From MPNP01 sp965215545 (GTDB lineage: Bacteria > Pseudomonadota > Alphaproteobacteria > Rhodobacterales > Rhodobacteraceae): a stretch of DNA of 64,000 nt. Below are positions 35,197 to 43,508 of the stretch, piece after piece; the stretch's first letter is position 1, and each line of letters begins with the position of its first letter. The notes below the pieces were generated by a model that saw nothing but the letters and a program-made list of their open reading frames with translations, was not told the DNA's origin and searched no databases. The stretch lies in assembly GCA_965215545.1 (NCBI GenBank), contig OZ244066.1:1984001-2048000 (forward strand), given 5' to 3'. A program made the position numbers and the translations under genes.

Positions 35197-36104
35197 CATC
35201 CAGGCAGCATGTGGCCGTCTTGCTCGGTGGTCGGTCCAGCGAGCGCGCCGTCTCCCTCGTCACGGGCCGGAGTTGTGCAAGGGCCCTTGAGGAGATCGGG
35301 TACTCCACGGTCTGTCTCGACGCCCGGGATGGGGACCTGCCGGCCATGCTGGTGCGCCAAGCCCCCGATGTTGTCTTCAATGCCCTGCATGGCCGGTACG
35401 GGGAAGACGGGTGCATCCAGGGCCTGCTGGAAACCCTCGGTCTCGCCTATACCCATTCCGGCGTGTTGGCCTCGGCCCTGGCCATGAACAAACTCATGAC
35501 CAAGCGAATCTATCGCCAGCAGGGTCTCCCGACACCCGATGACCGGGCCATCGACACACTTGATGACATTGCCGGCTGCGGTCTTGCGGCTCCCTATGTG
35601 ATCAAACCGATCAACGAGGGATCATCGGTGGGGGTGGCACTGGTCAGGGACCCGGATGAACCGTATCCTGCCATGCTGGCCGAATTCCGGGGCCGCCTGA
35701 TGGTCGAGGCTTACGTGGCCGGGATGGAACTGACCGTCAGTGTGCTGAACGATGAACCCTTGGCCGTGACCCAGATCGTCGCGGACGACTGGTATGACTA
35801 CTCGGCCAAATATGAAGAGGGTGGTTCCCGTCACATCCTGCCCGCACCGATCCCGCCTGCCGTGACCGCCCTGGTGCTCGAGATGGCCCGCACCGCCCAC
35901 CGGTCCCTCGGGTGCCGGGGGTTGACCCGGACGGACTTCCGGTGGGATGACCGTGCCGGTACGGATGGCCTGTTCGTGCTCGAGACCAACACGCAGCCGG
36001 GCATGACCCCGATGTCGCTGGCGCCCGAGCAGGCTGCCTATTGCGGCATCACCCTGCCCGAACTGTGTCGACGTCTCGTGGAGGGGGCCACATGCGGAAC
36101 CTAG
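35193..36104 (+). CDS. ddl: D-alanine--D-alanine ligase
   Basis: ATP-grasp enzyme supplying D-Ala-D-Ala to MurF. 303 residues: VLLGGRSSERAVSL, ALHGRYGEDGCIQG, YTHSGVLASALAMNK, KPINEGSSVGV, and the metal-binding NTQPGMTPMSL. ATG 35193 overlaps the murB stop (ATGA). Complete and of normal length (DdlB type). Confidence 0.96.
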   Translation: MTSRQHVAVLLGGRSSERAVSLVTGRSCARALEEIGYSTVCLDARDGDLPAMLVRQAPDVVFNALHGRYGEDGCIQGLLETLGLAYTHSGVLASALAMNKLMTKRIYRQQGLPTPDDRAIDTLDDIAGCGLAAPYVIKPINEGSSVGVALVRDPDEPYPAMLAEFRGRLMVEAYVAGMELTVSVLNDEPLAVTQIVADDWYDYSAKYEEGGSRHILPAPIPPAVTALVLEMARTAHRSLGCRGLTRTDFRWDDRAGTDGLFVLETNTQPGMTPMSLAPEQAAYCGITLPELCRRLVEGATCGT

Positions 36105-36934
36105 TCGGGGCCTTGTCATGGCAGCGCCGGACCCATTCGCCACCATCCCGGTTTTTCTATTTCACCCAGCTGGTCCTGCTCAATCCGACAAATCGCCGGC
36201 TGCTCATCCCTTTGGGTGTCCTGCTGCTGCTGTCGGGTCTGGCCATCCCCCTCCTGCAGAATGCCGCCTTTCGTGATTCCATTGCCATCCCCTACATGCT
36301 GGGGCGGTCTGCATTCATCTCAAGCAGCGATCCGATCTTTGCCGACGCGATCATCACGGGCGCGTCCCCCCACCTTGCCAGCCAGATCGAGGCACGGTTG
36401 GCCGTCTGGAATGTTGGGCAGGGCGCCCCGGGGACCCTCAACGAGATCCGTCAGGACCTGCTGACCCTGGCGCCTGTCGCCGATGTCGCCATCAGGGTCC
36501 GGAACGACCGACGTCTGGCGATCGATCTCGTGGAGAACACCCCGGCCCTCATCTGGCATATCGACGGGACATATGTGCTGGTGGATCGGGACGGTCGGCG
36601 GTTGACGACGATTGCGGATCGATCAAACCACCCGGATCTGGTCCTGATTTCCGGCGCGGGTGCCAACACCCGGATTGAACAGGCACTGGCGATCTATGAT
36701 CATTCCTGGACACTGACCCAGATGATCCGTGGACTGGTGTGGGTGGGTGAACGCCGCTGGGATATCGTCCTTGACCGGGGACGTGTGATCATGCTCCCCG
36801 AGCGCGAGCCCCTGGCGGCCCTGGCGCTCCTTGATGCTCTCGATGAGTCCAGCGGCCTCTATGATCTTGATCTGGCTGTCATCGACCTGCGCAACCGCGG
36901 ACAGATCGTGGTTCGCAAACGTCCCGTGCGATGA
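36092..36934 (+). CDS. ftsQ: Cell division protein FtsQ
   Basis: Bitopic divisome protein with a periplasmic POTRA and beta domain that scaffolds FtsL/FtsB. 280 residues: cytoplasmic N-terminus, membrane helix RRLLIPLGVLLLLSGLAIPLL, then a POTRA-like region and the FtsQ beta domain (ALIWHIDGTYVLVDRDGR, WVGERRWDIVLDRG). ATG 36092 has GGAGGGGG upstream and overlaps ddl by 13 bp. Confidence 0.92.
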   Translation: MRNLVGALSWQRRTHSPPSRFFYFTQLVLLNPTNRRLLIPLGVLLLLSGLAIPLLQNAAFRDSIAIPYMLGRSAFISSSDPIFADAIITGASPHLASQIEARLAVWNVGQGAPGTLNEIRQDLLTLAPVADVAIRVRNDRRLAIDLVENTPALIWHIDGTYVLVDRDGRRLTTIADRSNHPDLVLISGAGANTRIEQALAIYDHSWTLTQMIRGLVWVGERRWDIVLDRGRVIMLPEREPLAALALLDALDESSGLYDLDLAVIDLRNRGQIVVRKRPVR

Positions 36935-36956
36935 TCGTGCCGGGGGCGCGGATGCC

Positions 36957-38285
36957 ATGATGAACCGGTTCTGGCAGAACCGGGTGCGGGGTCGCCTGCA
37001 GGCGGCGGTCCAGGAGGGCCATTGCACTCTTGTTGACATGGGATCATCGAAAATCGCCTGTGCCCTGTTGGCACGGGTCCCGTCCTCGGCCCGCCCTCCT
37101 GCCCATGTCGAGGGCGGGGCCGCGGAGAAATGGGAGATCATCGGACAGACCGTCACAGCGGTGCACGGAATCGAGAATGGGGAGATCAGGGACGCAAGGC
37201 GTGTCGAGGCCGCCCTGCGCACGGCCCTCTCGAAACTGTTCCGGATGTCGAAGGTCCTGTCCAAACATGCCCTCGTCACTTACGCTGGCCCCATCATTGA
37301 CTCCGAGTTGATCCCGGCGAGCTGTCTCCTGTCCAGCCCGGTGACCGAACGGGATATGTCCCGGGCCATCGCCAATGGCTATCTGGATCGGCCCGGTTTC
37401 AGCGAATTCATCATCCATGAGCATCCCGTCGATCTGCAAATCGATGGCTGGCCTGTCGAGGGAAGCCCAATCGGTCGTCTCGGCAGCCGGATGGTCATGC
37501 AACTGCACAGGGTGACGATTCCGCGCTATGGTGTGGATGCGATCGAGTCTGTTCTCAACAAATGCGGCCTGCTTCTGGCCGGGCTCAATCTCGCATCCCT
37601 GGCGGCAGGTACGGCGACCCTGATCAACAACGAGAATGCTGGCAATGCCATCGTGGTCGACATCGGCAGCGGAACCACCAACATGGCAGCCTTCAATCGC
37701 CGGGCCCTCGTCTGGTCGGCCACCTTGACCCTCGGTGGCGATGACCTGACCGGCGAACTCTGCACCGCCTTTGGCATCGACAGTTTCCAGGCTGAGCGGA
37801 TCAAGATTCTCCATGGTGGCAGTGCCAAACTCCCCAGCAATGTCTCCGAAAGACTGACCTTTCCTGGCCACAATTGCACCGAAGACGAGGCGATCACCAT
37901 CCCGCGCAAACTCCTCAACGGTATCCTGATGGGCAAGCAGGTTGAACTGGCCGAGGCGATCCGGGCCAATCTGGAATTTCTGGGTTGGTGTCATGACCCC
38001 AAGATCCCGGTTGTTCTGACCGGAGGCGGCAGCCGTCTGCCCGGACTTGTCGGGACCCTGCACAATCGGATTGGCAACCCCGTGCGACCTGGCCTGCCGG
38101 TCCGCGTTGCCGGCATGCCGGCAACGATGCGCAATGAATCCTTTGCTGCCCTTATCGGTCTTGCCCTCCTTTGCATCCGTCCCGCCACAGAGACATGGGA
38201 CTACCCCCATGTCATGAGTTTCGGGAAAGCACCCGAAGACGGATTCTTCCAGCACACCATGCGCTGGATGGCAGCCAATTGGTAA
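36957..38285 (+). CDS. ftsA: Cell division protein FtsA
   Basis: Actin-like ATPase that tethers FtsZ to the membrane. 442 residues: phosphate 1 LVDMGSSKIACALL, SHS6/1C subdomain with GYLDRPGFSEF, phosphate 2 VVDIGSGTTNMAAF, adenosine motif VLTGGGSRLPGLV, and a C-terminal amphipathic end FFQHTMRWMAANW suited to membrane binding. A longer start inside ftsQ (36831) is unlikely. The partner peptide on FtsZ looks altered (see ftsZ). Confidence 0.94.
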   Translation: MMNRFWQNRVRGRLQAAVQEGHCTLVDMGSSKIACALLARVPSSARPPAHVEGGAAEKWEIIGQTVTAVHGIENGEIRDARRVEAALRTALSKLFRMSKVLSKHALVTYAGPIIDSELIPASCLLSSPVTERDMSRAIANGYLDRPGFSEFIIHEHPVDLQIDGWPVEGSPIGRLGSRMVMQLHRVTIPRYGVDAIESVLNKCGLLLAGLNLASLAAGTATLINNENAGNAIVVDIGSGTTNMAAFNRRALVWSATLTLGGDDLTGELCTAFGIDSFQAERIKILHGGSAKLPSNVSERLTFPGHNCTEDEAITIPRKLLNGILMGKQVELAEAIRANLEFLGWCHDPKIPVVLTGGGSRLPGLVGTLHNRIGNPVRPGLPVRVAGMPATMRNESFAALIGLALLCIRPATETWDYPHVMSFGKAPEDGFFQHTMRWMAANW

Positions 38286-38370
38286 CAGCGTCCGGGACGT
38301 TGTGGGGCGTGGTCGGAACGCATCCGGGCAACAGGATACCATCAGAAGCGCCCACCGGGCCAGAAATCGG

Positions 38371-38399
38371 TTGACAAACCGAGTTTGGCCACCTAGGAG
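38371..38399 (+). promoter_or_regulatory. Possible promoter upstream of ftsZ
   Basis: TTGACA (38371-38376), 17-bp spacer, TAGGAG (38394-38399). The -35 is perfect, the -10 poor. It lies in the 174-bp ftsA-ftsZ gap; a small palindrome CGGTT-gaca-AACCG overlaps the -35. Confidence 0.35.
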
Positions 38400-38459
38400 C
38401 AGGGCACCGGCGCAGCAAGACGCACGGCACTGAGGCAAGTCTGTACGGAAGGTGGATCC

Positions 38460-39986
38460 ATGACTCTTGAAACATTGCGGATACCCGAGCGGTCGCTCCT
38501 GAAGCCCCGGATCATGATCTTTGGTGTCGGGGGTGCTGGTTGCAACGCCGTCAACAATCTCATTGCCCGGAATCTTGGCAACGTCGAGTTCGTGGCTGCC
38601 AACACTGATGCCCAGTCACTGGCTGCGTCCTCGGCCGAGAACTGCATCCAGCTCGGCGTCAAGACGACCGAAGGCCTCGGTGCCGGTGCCGATCCCCTGA
38701 CCGGCAAGGCTGCTGCCGAGGAATCGATCGACGAAATCCGGGATGCCATCGAAGGTGTCAATCTCTGCTTCATCGCCGCCGGCATGGGCGGCGGCACGGG
38801 AACGGGTGCCGCACCCGTCGTTGCCCGGGTGGCCCGGGAAGCGGGTGTCCTGACTGTCGCGGTCGTGATCAAGCCCTTTGAGATGGAACTCGACATCCGC
38901 ATGGCCGTGGCCGAGCAGGGCATCGTCGAGCTGGAAAACGAGGTGAACACGCTCATCGTCATTCCCAACGAGAACCTGTTCAAGATCGATCATGAGAACA
39001 TGACCTGGAGCGAGGTGCTCGCTGTGGCCAACGATGGCCTGTACAAGGCTGCCAGCACGATCACGGACCTCATCACCTGCACTGGCGAGATCAACCGTGA
39101 TTTTGCCGATGTCAAATCCGTCTTCAGTTCCAAGGGACGGGCCATGTTCGGCTTTGGTGAAGCCGAGGGTGAGAACCGAGGAGCCCGTGCCGCAGAAGAT
39201 GCCATGTCCAACAAGCTCGTGGAGGATGTCGACCTGGAACAGAGTGAACGGATCCTCATCAATGTCATCGGCGGCAGTGACATGAAGCTCGGCGACATCC
39301 ACACGGCAACCCAGACAATCCAGGATCGGGTCGGCAAGGACAAGAACATGATCTTTGGCTCCGATTACAACAGTGATCTCGAGGGCCGCGTCCGGGTCTC
39401 GGTCATCGCCACCGGCATGCCATCGGCAACGCGGATTCAGGGCCAGGATCATTGCACCAGGGTTGCCGAGCCCACCTCCCATCAGGATGATCGGTATGCC
39501 CACGAGGGTGGACCTGCCCAGGCCGGGACAGGCTGGGGAGATGAGGAGGACCGGCATGGCACGGTTCACAATGGTACGGCGGGTCACCATGGTTCCGGTC
39601 CCGTGACCATGGATCCGGACGCCGACCATCGTGAGGCGCCACAGCCACAGATGGCCAACAGCCGCGGTCTCGACGAGCGCATCCCTGTCACCCTGCCCGA
39701 AGAGGACGGGGCCATGGATTTCGTCGCACCGCAGCATCGGGATACATCCGACATCGAGATCATCGAAGAGGATCCGCTGATCGTGATTGACCCCGACATG
39801 CACCCCGACGCCGGGGTCAGCTCGTCCCCCCTCAGCAATGTCCGCCAGCTCTTTGGCAATCTGCGTCCCGGGGAGCGCAAGCCCCGAAACACCCGGAGCG
39901 AGGGGCCAATGCTCCGGCGGTCTGAAGGCAATGGCCATGCCAATGGCGATGCCCGGAATTATCGTGGCATGTCCAACACGCTCTGA
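38460..39986 (+). CDS. ftsZ: Cell division tubulin homologue FtsZ, with atypical C-terminus
   Basis: GTPase that forms the Z-ring. 508 residues. The globular part is complete: GVGGAGCNAVNNL, AANTDAQSL, G-loop GGGTGTGAAP, IVIPNENL and T7 loop NRDFADV. After about residue 320 comes a long linker rich in His, Gly, Asp, Gln. The usual alphaproteobacterial C-terminal peptide (DIPxFLR-type, which binds FtsA) is not seen; the protein ends ARNYRGMSNTL. The ERKPRNTR stretch gives a basic tail. Several normally strict alphaproteobacterial core residues differ (GGAGCN for GGAGGN, PFEMELDIRM). Still the only ftsZ in the window, in its normal place after ftsA. Confidence 0.94.
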   Translation: MTLETLRIPERSLLKPRIMIFGVGGAGCNAVNNLIARNLGNVEFVAANTDAQSLAASSAENCIQLGVKTTEGLGAGADPLTGKAAAEESIDEIRDAIEGVNLCFIAAGMGGGTGTGAAPVVARVAREAGVLTVAVVIKPFEMELDIRMAVAEQGIVELENEVNTLIVIPNENLFKIDHENMTWSEVLAVANDGLYKAASTITDLITCTGEINRDFADVKSVFSSKGRAMFGFGEAEGENRGARAAEDAMSNKLVEDVDLEQSERILINVIGGSDMKLGDIHTATQTIQDRVGKDKNMIFGSDYNSDLEGRVRVSVIATGMPSATRIQGQDHCTRVAEPTSHQDDRYAHEGGPAQAGTGWGDEEDRHGTVHNGTAGHHGSGPVTMDPDADHREAPQPQMANSRGLDERIPVTLPEEDGAMDFVAPQHRDTSDIEIIEEDPLIVIDPDMHPDAGVSSSPLSNVRQLFGNLRPGERKPRNTRSEGPMLRRSEGNGHANGDARNYRGMSNTL

Positions 39987-40029
39987 CGTCATGTCAGATC
40001 CAGTCACGGGTGGATCAGGGAACTGACCC

Positions 40030-40050
40030 GCCCGGATTGCTGGGCCGGGC
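40030..40050. terminator. Possible terminator after ftsZ
   Basis: GCCCGG (40030-40035) and CCGGGC (40045-40050) arms in the 300-bp region after ftsZ; no T-run. The rest of 39987-40289 shows no gene. Confidence 0.4.
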
Positions 40051-40289
40051 ATGACCGGCAGTCTGGCGTTGCAACGCTCCCGTTCAGCCTGATGGCGGTG
40101 ATGGACTGACCGGAGTCGAATGCAGGACATCAGCATCAGTCCGCCCGTCCGACGTCCCCGGGGCTGCGGGTCCCGCTGCATGTGGCGGGATCATCATCCA
40201 GAGACGGGTCGCGTCCCACCTTGACATTCCCGCTTGCCTTCCGACGACAAGGACCGTAGAATGACGGCCACCCCACAACCGGAGGACTT

Positions 40290-40969
40290 ATGATGACACA
40301 AGGTTCATTGCCCCCCCCCCTAAGTTAACAAACCCCCTGCTCCTGCTCCTGCTGCTGGCCGGGCTGGCGGCACCGGTCGCAGCGCAGACGACCGTCACCA
40401 GCAGCGGGCGGGAAGGCCCCATGGCGTGTCTGGATCAAACTGAGATCAATGCCGAGAATATGCCCATCACGGCCTTGTCCACAACCAGGGTGACCTTCAC
40501 GGCACCGGCTATCGCATGGAGCCAATATGTCGGGCGGCTTGGCGATACGACACCACCAACCTCAGCACAATTATTTTACGTTGTTAAGAACGCCCGCACA
40601 GATGCGGTAGTGGGGAGAATACCCACTCCACTCACTAGCGGGGTAACGGTCCCAGGACAAAGCGACGACATAAGTAACTTGTCGGCGAAGACGTCTTATT
40701 ATTTGGAAGTTAATGTGAATTCATCAAGTCATGAAGACATTGTGTTTGCCCGACGCTGCTTCATGACCGGCGGCAGCTACGCCATGACTGTCGCCCCTGG
40801 AACTCAAGGCAAGTCCAGCGGGTGCTTCTCGATCAGCGAGCAAACCGGTTACAACCTGTCCAGTGCTCAGCATGTCCGCAACTGTATGTGCGGGCGCGGG
40901 AGTACGCTACCCCGGTTTAACGACGCAGTTGCCAACACCGCTTTCCTGAACGCATTGGGATGCCGGTAG
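40290..40969 (+). CDS. Secreted cysteine-rich protein behind a C10 tract, out of frame as given (possible phase-variable gene)
   Basis: GGAGGA (40281-40286) precedes tandem ATGs at 40290 and 40293, then ten Cs at 40311-40320. From these ATGs the frame hits TAA at 40326. One more C (or two fewer) would fuse the start to a signal peptide KLTNPLLLLLLLAGLAAPVAAQ and to the 200-residue body. The downstream frame has no good start before ATG 40421, which lies after the signal peptide. The mature part is beta-rich with a YYLEV ... FARRCFMT segment shared with the protein at 8744-9157, and a C-terminal Cys-rich module (SGCFSISEQTGYN, VRNCMCGRG, LGCR). Part of the body is AT-rich. Function unknown; surface or secreted. 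Confidence 0.7.
40311..40320 (+). repeat. C10 homopolymer within the signal-peptide region
   Basis: Ten consecutive Cs between the start codons and the signal peptide of the secreted-protein gene. Homopolymers of this length slip readily, so tract length would switch the gene in or out of frame; 10 is the OFF length, 8 or 11 would be ON. Confidence 0.9.
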
Positions 40970-41057
40970 CGGCCATCGCCCTGACAGAAGTGTGGCGGCA
41001 GGGCAGGGGCAGGCCGGATTCGGGTGCGGGCTGGAGTCGGGGGACCATGCCGGTGAC

Positions 41058-42071
41058 TCAGGTCTGATCGACTGGCTTGCTCCGCAGGCGCCCGACCGTT
41101 TCCCGCTCGGCACGTCGACATGATTGCGGCGGGAGCCCACGGCCAATGAGATCGATATCATCAAGCACCCGTGCACCGATGTCATGGAGTGCCCGGGTCA
41201 GGGCCCCGGCCCGATGGGCAGAGAAGAGAATGCCACTGGTGGCCCGGATGGGATCGTCCCGAGCCACGGGTTCTTCCGGGAAGACATCAGTTGCAATGCG
41301 AAGTCGTCCGGAATCGGCTTCCCTGGCGAGGGCGGCAAAGTCGGCCAGCGCTGCCCGACTCAGGAGAATGAGCGAGGCCCCGTCCCGCATCAGGGCCAGG
41401 GTGTCCTGATTCAGGAGGTGTTGATTCTCTGATGTGACGCTGGCAACGACAAAGACGACATCGGATGTCATGAGAACATCATCAAGCGACGCCGGACTCA
41501 CGCCCGACCGCACGAGCGCACTGTCCGGTATCCAGGGATCATGGACACGCAGGTGGGGCCTGAATGGCAGAAGCAATTGATGCAACGCCCGACCAAGATC
41601 ACCAAATCCGATGAAACCGATATCGGCACCGTTCAGCAACCGTGCGTCCCTGTTTCCCGCCAAACCATATCGTTCCTTGCCAGCGACGAAGTCAGCGTGG
41701 GCTGTATGAATTCCCCGTTCCAGGGCCAGGGCCAGACCCAGACCCAATTCAGCGACCGGTTGGGCAAAGACGGAACTGGGCGTGAGGACATGGATGCCGC
41801 GTTCAAAGCATCGCTCGTAGTCAATATTGGGGAGGAAATTGGTTTCGACATTGAAGATGGCGCGGAGGGACCGGGCGCTGTCAAGCCGCCTGCGGTCCAT
41901 CAATTGCTGACTGATCAGGATCTCTGTCTGCGGCAGGTTGTCCCTGTAGACAGCCTCACGATGATCCGGATCGACCGCGATCACCGTATGCGTTGCGATC
42001 AGTCGGCCATGATCTTCCGAACTGAAGATTTCCGCTGTTGTGCGCGGTGCGGGGTCATAGAGAATTCGCAT
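41058..42071 (-). CDS. D-isomer-specific 2-hydroxyacid dehydrogenase family protein
   Basis: NAD(P)-dependent oxidoreductase of 337 residues. Rossmann motif GFGDLG near 158-163; catalytic triad of the family in LLSRAAL (Arg), DVFPEEP (Glu) and LFSAHRAG (His). Phosphoglycerate-dehydrogenase-like but without ACT domain. It is divergent from a sugar ABC transporter and may act on the imported compound (inference). Its leader carries an exact duplication of the ribosome binding site (42080-42109). Confidence 0.88.
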   Translation of the reverse strand: MRILYDPAPRTTAEIFSSEDHGRLIATHTVIAVDPDHREAVYRDNLPQTEILISQQLMDRRRLDSARSLRAIFNVETNFLPNIDYERCFERGIHVLTPSSVFAQPVAELGLGLALALERGIHTAHADFVAGKERYGLAGNRDARLLNGADIGFIGFGDLGRALHQLLLPFRPHLRVHDPWIPDSALVRSGVSPASLDDVLMTSDVVFVVASVTSENQHLLNQDTLALMRDGASLILLSRAALADFAALAREADSGRLRIATDVFPEEPVARDDPIRATSGILFSAHRAGALTRALHDIGARVLDDIDLIGRGLPPQSCRRAERETVGRLRSKPVDQT

Positions 42072-42079
42072 GGGGCCAT

Positions 42080-42109
42080 CCTCCTGTCATTGAGCCTCCT
42101 GTCATTGAG
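42080..42109 (-). repeat. Tandem 15-bp duplication containing the ribosome binding site
   Basis: Two exact copies of cctcctgtcattgag; read on the minus strand this gives two AGGAGG sites, 8-13 and 23-28 nt upstream of the dehydrogenase ATG at 42071. Confidence 0.85.
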
Positions 42110-42197
42110 ATGCAGACCGGACTCCCAGTTGGCATCGCCCTTGCAGGCAGTCATTCCGCTGCCATCATGCAGCGGGAGACGGCAACCAACCTTTGAT

Positions 42198-42226
42198 TTG
42201 TTCCATTGGCGATGGCATGGTATCCT
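42198..42226 (+). promoter_or_regulatory. Possible promoter of the sugar ABC operon
   Basis: TTGTTC (42198-42203), 17-bp spacer, TATCCT (42221-42226), 36 bp before the binding-protein ATG. Confidence 0.4.
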
Positions 42227-42261
42227 TCCGCTGCCAAATTTATTCAAGGGGGAAAACCGTG

Positions 42262-43218
42262 ATGAGAAAATGTGTTGCAACTCTGATTGTCAGCATGCTG
42301 GCCCTGCCGGCAAGTGCTGAGACCTATGGCGTGTTGATGAAAACGCTGTCGAATCCGTTCTGGGGCGCCATGGAGCTTGGCGTTCGCGAGGGTGCCGAGG
42401 CCGCTGGCGTCGAATATTACCTTCAGGCGGTTGAAAGCGATCAGGCTGCCGAACCGCAGCTCAATGTCTGCAACGCCATGCTGGAGCGCCAGCCTGATGC
42501 CATGATCACCGCAGCGATCAACTCGACCATTCTTCTGCCCTGTCTCAAGCGTGCCAACGACATGGGCATTCCGGTTGTCGATCTTGACGGGAATCTTGAT
42601 CATGCCATCGCCGCCAATGCCGGCGTCGATATCGCTTTTTCCATTGGGTCCGACAATGTGGCCGCGGGTGCCCAGGGCGCGGAATGGCTTGTGGGTCAGG
42701 TCGGTGCTGCTGCGATGGGCCCGGTCCTCGTCATCGAGGGACTCTCGGGCAACGTCACCGGCCAGAAGCGGGCCAGCGGGTTTGCTGAAAAACTCGGTGA
42801 GCTGGCCCCGGGGCTGGAAATCGTTGCCTCGCTGCCCGGTGATTGGGATCGTGGCAAGGCAGCCAATATCACCAACGATATCCTGACAAGTCACCCTGAT
42901 CTGGTGGCGGTCTTTGCCGCCAATGACGGGATGGCTCTTGGTGCCATCGAGACGGTCTACGCAGCCGGCAAGGGTGATCAGGTCATCGTCATCGGTGTTG
43001 ACGGGAATTCGGATGCCGTCAAGTCGATCAATGCCGGTCGGTTGAATGCATCGGTTGCCCAGTTGCCCTACCTTGTCGGGAAACAGGCTGTCGAGATGGT
43101 CAAGGCCATGAAGATGGGCAATCCTCCCGCAGGAGACTGGATCTACGTCCCGACGCTGGTGCTGACCAAGGCCGTTCTGGATGCCGGAACGGAACCCATG
43201 CTCGAATTCGTGAAGTAA
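42262..43218 (+). CDS. Sugar ABC transporter periplasmic binding protein (AlsB/RbsB type)
   Basis: Type I periplasmic binding protein of 318 residues: signal peptide MRKCVATLIVSMLALPASA, then YGVLMKTLSNPFWGAM, the ligand-side DNVAAGAQGAEWL, EGLSGNVTGQKRASGF, DWDRGKA and FAANDGMALGAI. The KTLSNPFW and DWDR motifs are closest to D-allose-binding proteins, but ligand cannot be fixed from sequence. ATG 42262 follows AAGGGGGAA. A strong hairpin follows its stop, before the permease, which would favour excess binding protein. Confidence 0.92.
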   Translation: MRKCVATLIVSMLALPASAETYGVLMKTLSNPFWGAMELGVREGAEAAGVEYYLQAVESDQAAEPQLNVCNAMLERQPDAMITAAINSTILLPCLKRANDMGIPVVDLDGNLDHAIAANAGVDIAFSIGSDNVAAGAQGAEWLVGQVGAAAMGPVLVIEGLSGNVTGQKRASGFAEKLGELAPGLEIVASLPGDWDRGKAANITNDILTSHPDLVAVFAANDGMALGAIETVYAAGKGDQVIVIGVDGNSDAVKSINAGRLNASVAQLPYLVGKQAVEMVKAMKMGNPPAGDWIYVPTLVLTKAVLDAGTEPMLEFVK

Positions 43219-43229
43219 GCATCTGTTGA

Positions 43230-43253
43230 CGGGCCCGCGATCTTGCGGGCCCG
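43230..43253 (+). terminator. GC-rich hairpin between binding-protein and permease genes
   Basis: Nine-bp stem CGGGCCCGC / GCGGGCCCG with a 6-nt loop, 12 bp after the stop. Probably a partial terminator or mRNA-stabilising stem within the operon. Confidence 0.6.
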
Positions 43254-43329
43254 CCTTCCGCCATGCCACGCCGTCCATCACCGATGCGGACAAGCCGCTG
43301 AGTGACGGACTCCACCTTGCCGGCAAGCG

Positions 43330-43371
43330 CGGATCGACTGACATCATGATCGGATCGACTGACATCATGAT
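43330..43371. repeat. Exact tandem repeat, 2 x 21 bp
   Basis: cggatcgactgacatcatgat twice in succession (43330-43350, 43351-43371), in the 290-bp gap between the ABC binding-protein and permease genes. No gene overlaps it. Confidence 0.9.
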
Positions 43372-43508
43372 GTCATCCCGCAGCTGCGGTGCCGACGGGA
43401 TGGCACTCCTGCCCCCTGCATGTCTGCTGCAGGCCAGGCCGACGTATCCGGCTGCCATGGCCTTCCGGGCCCCCCAGTGCCCGGGCCGACCTTAGGTTCA
43501 TCCCGGTC

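Noticed and set aside
43330..43371. CRISPR-like repeat
   Set aside because: Only two directly adjacent 21-bp units with no spacers; a simple tandem duplication.
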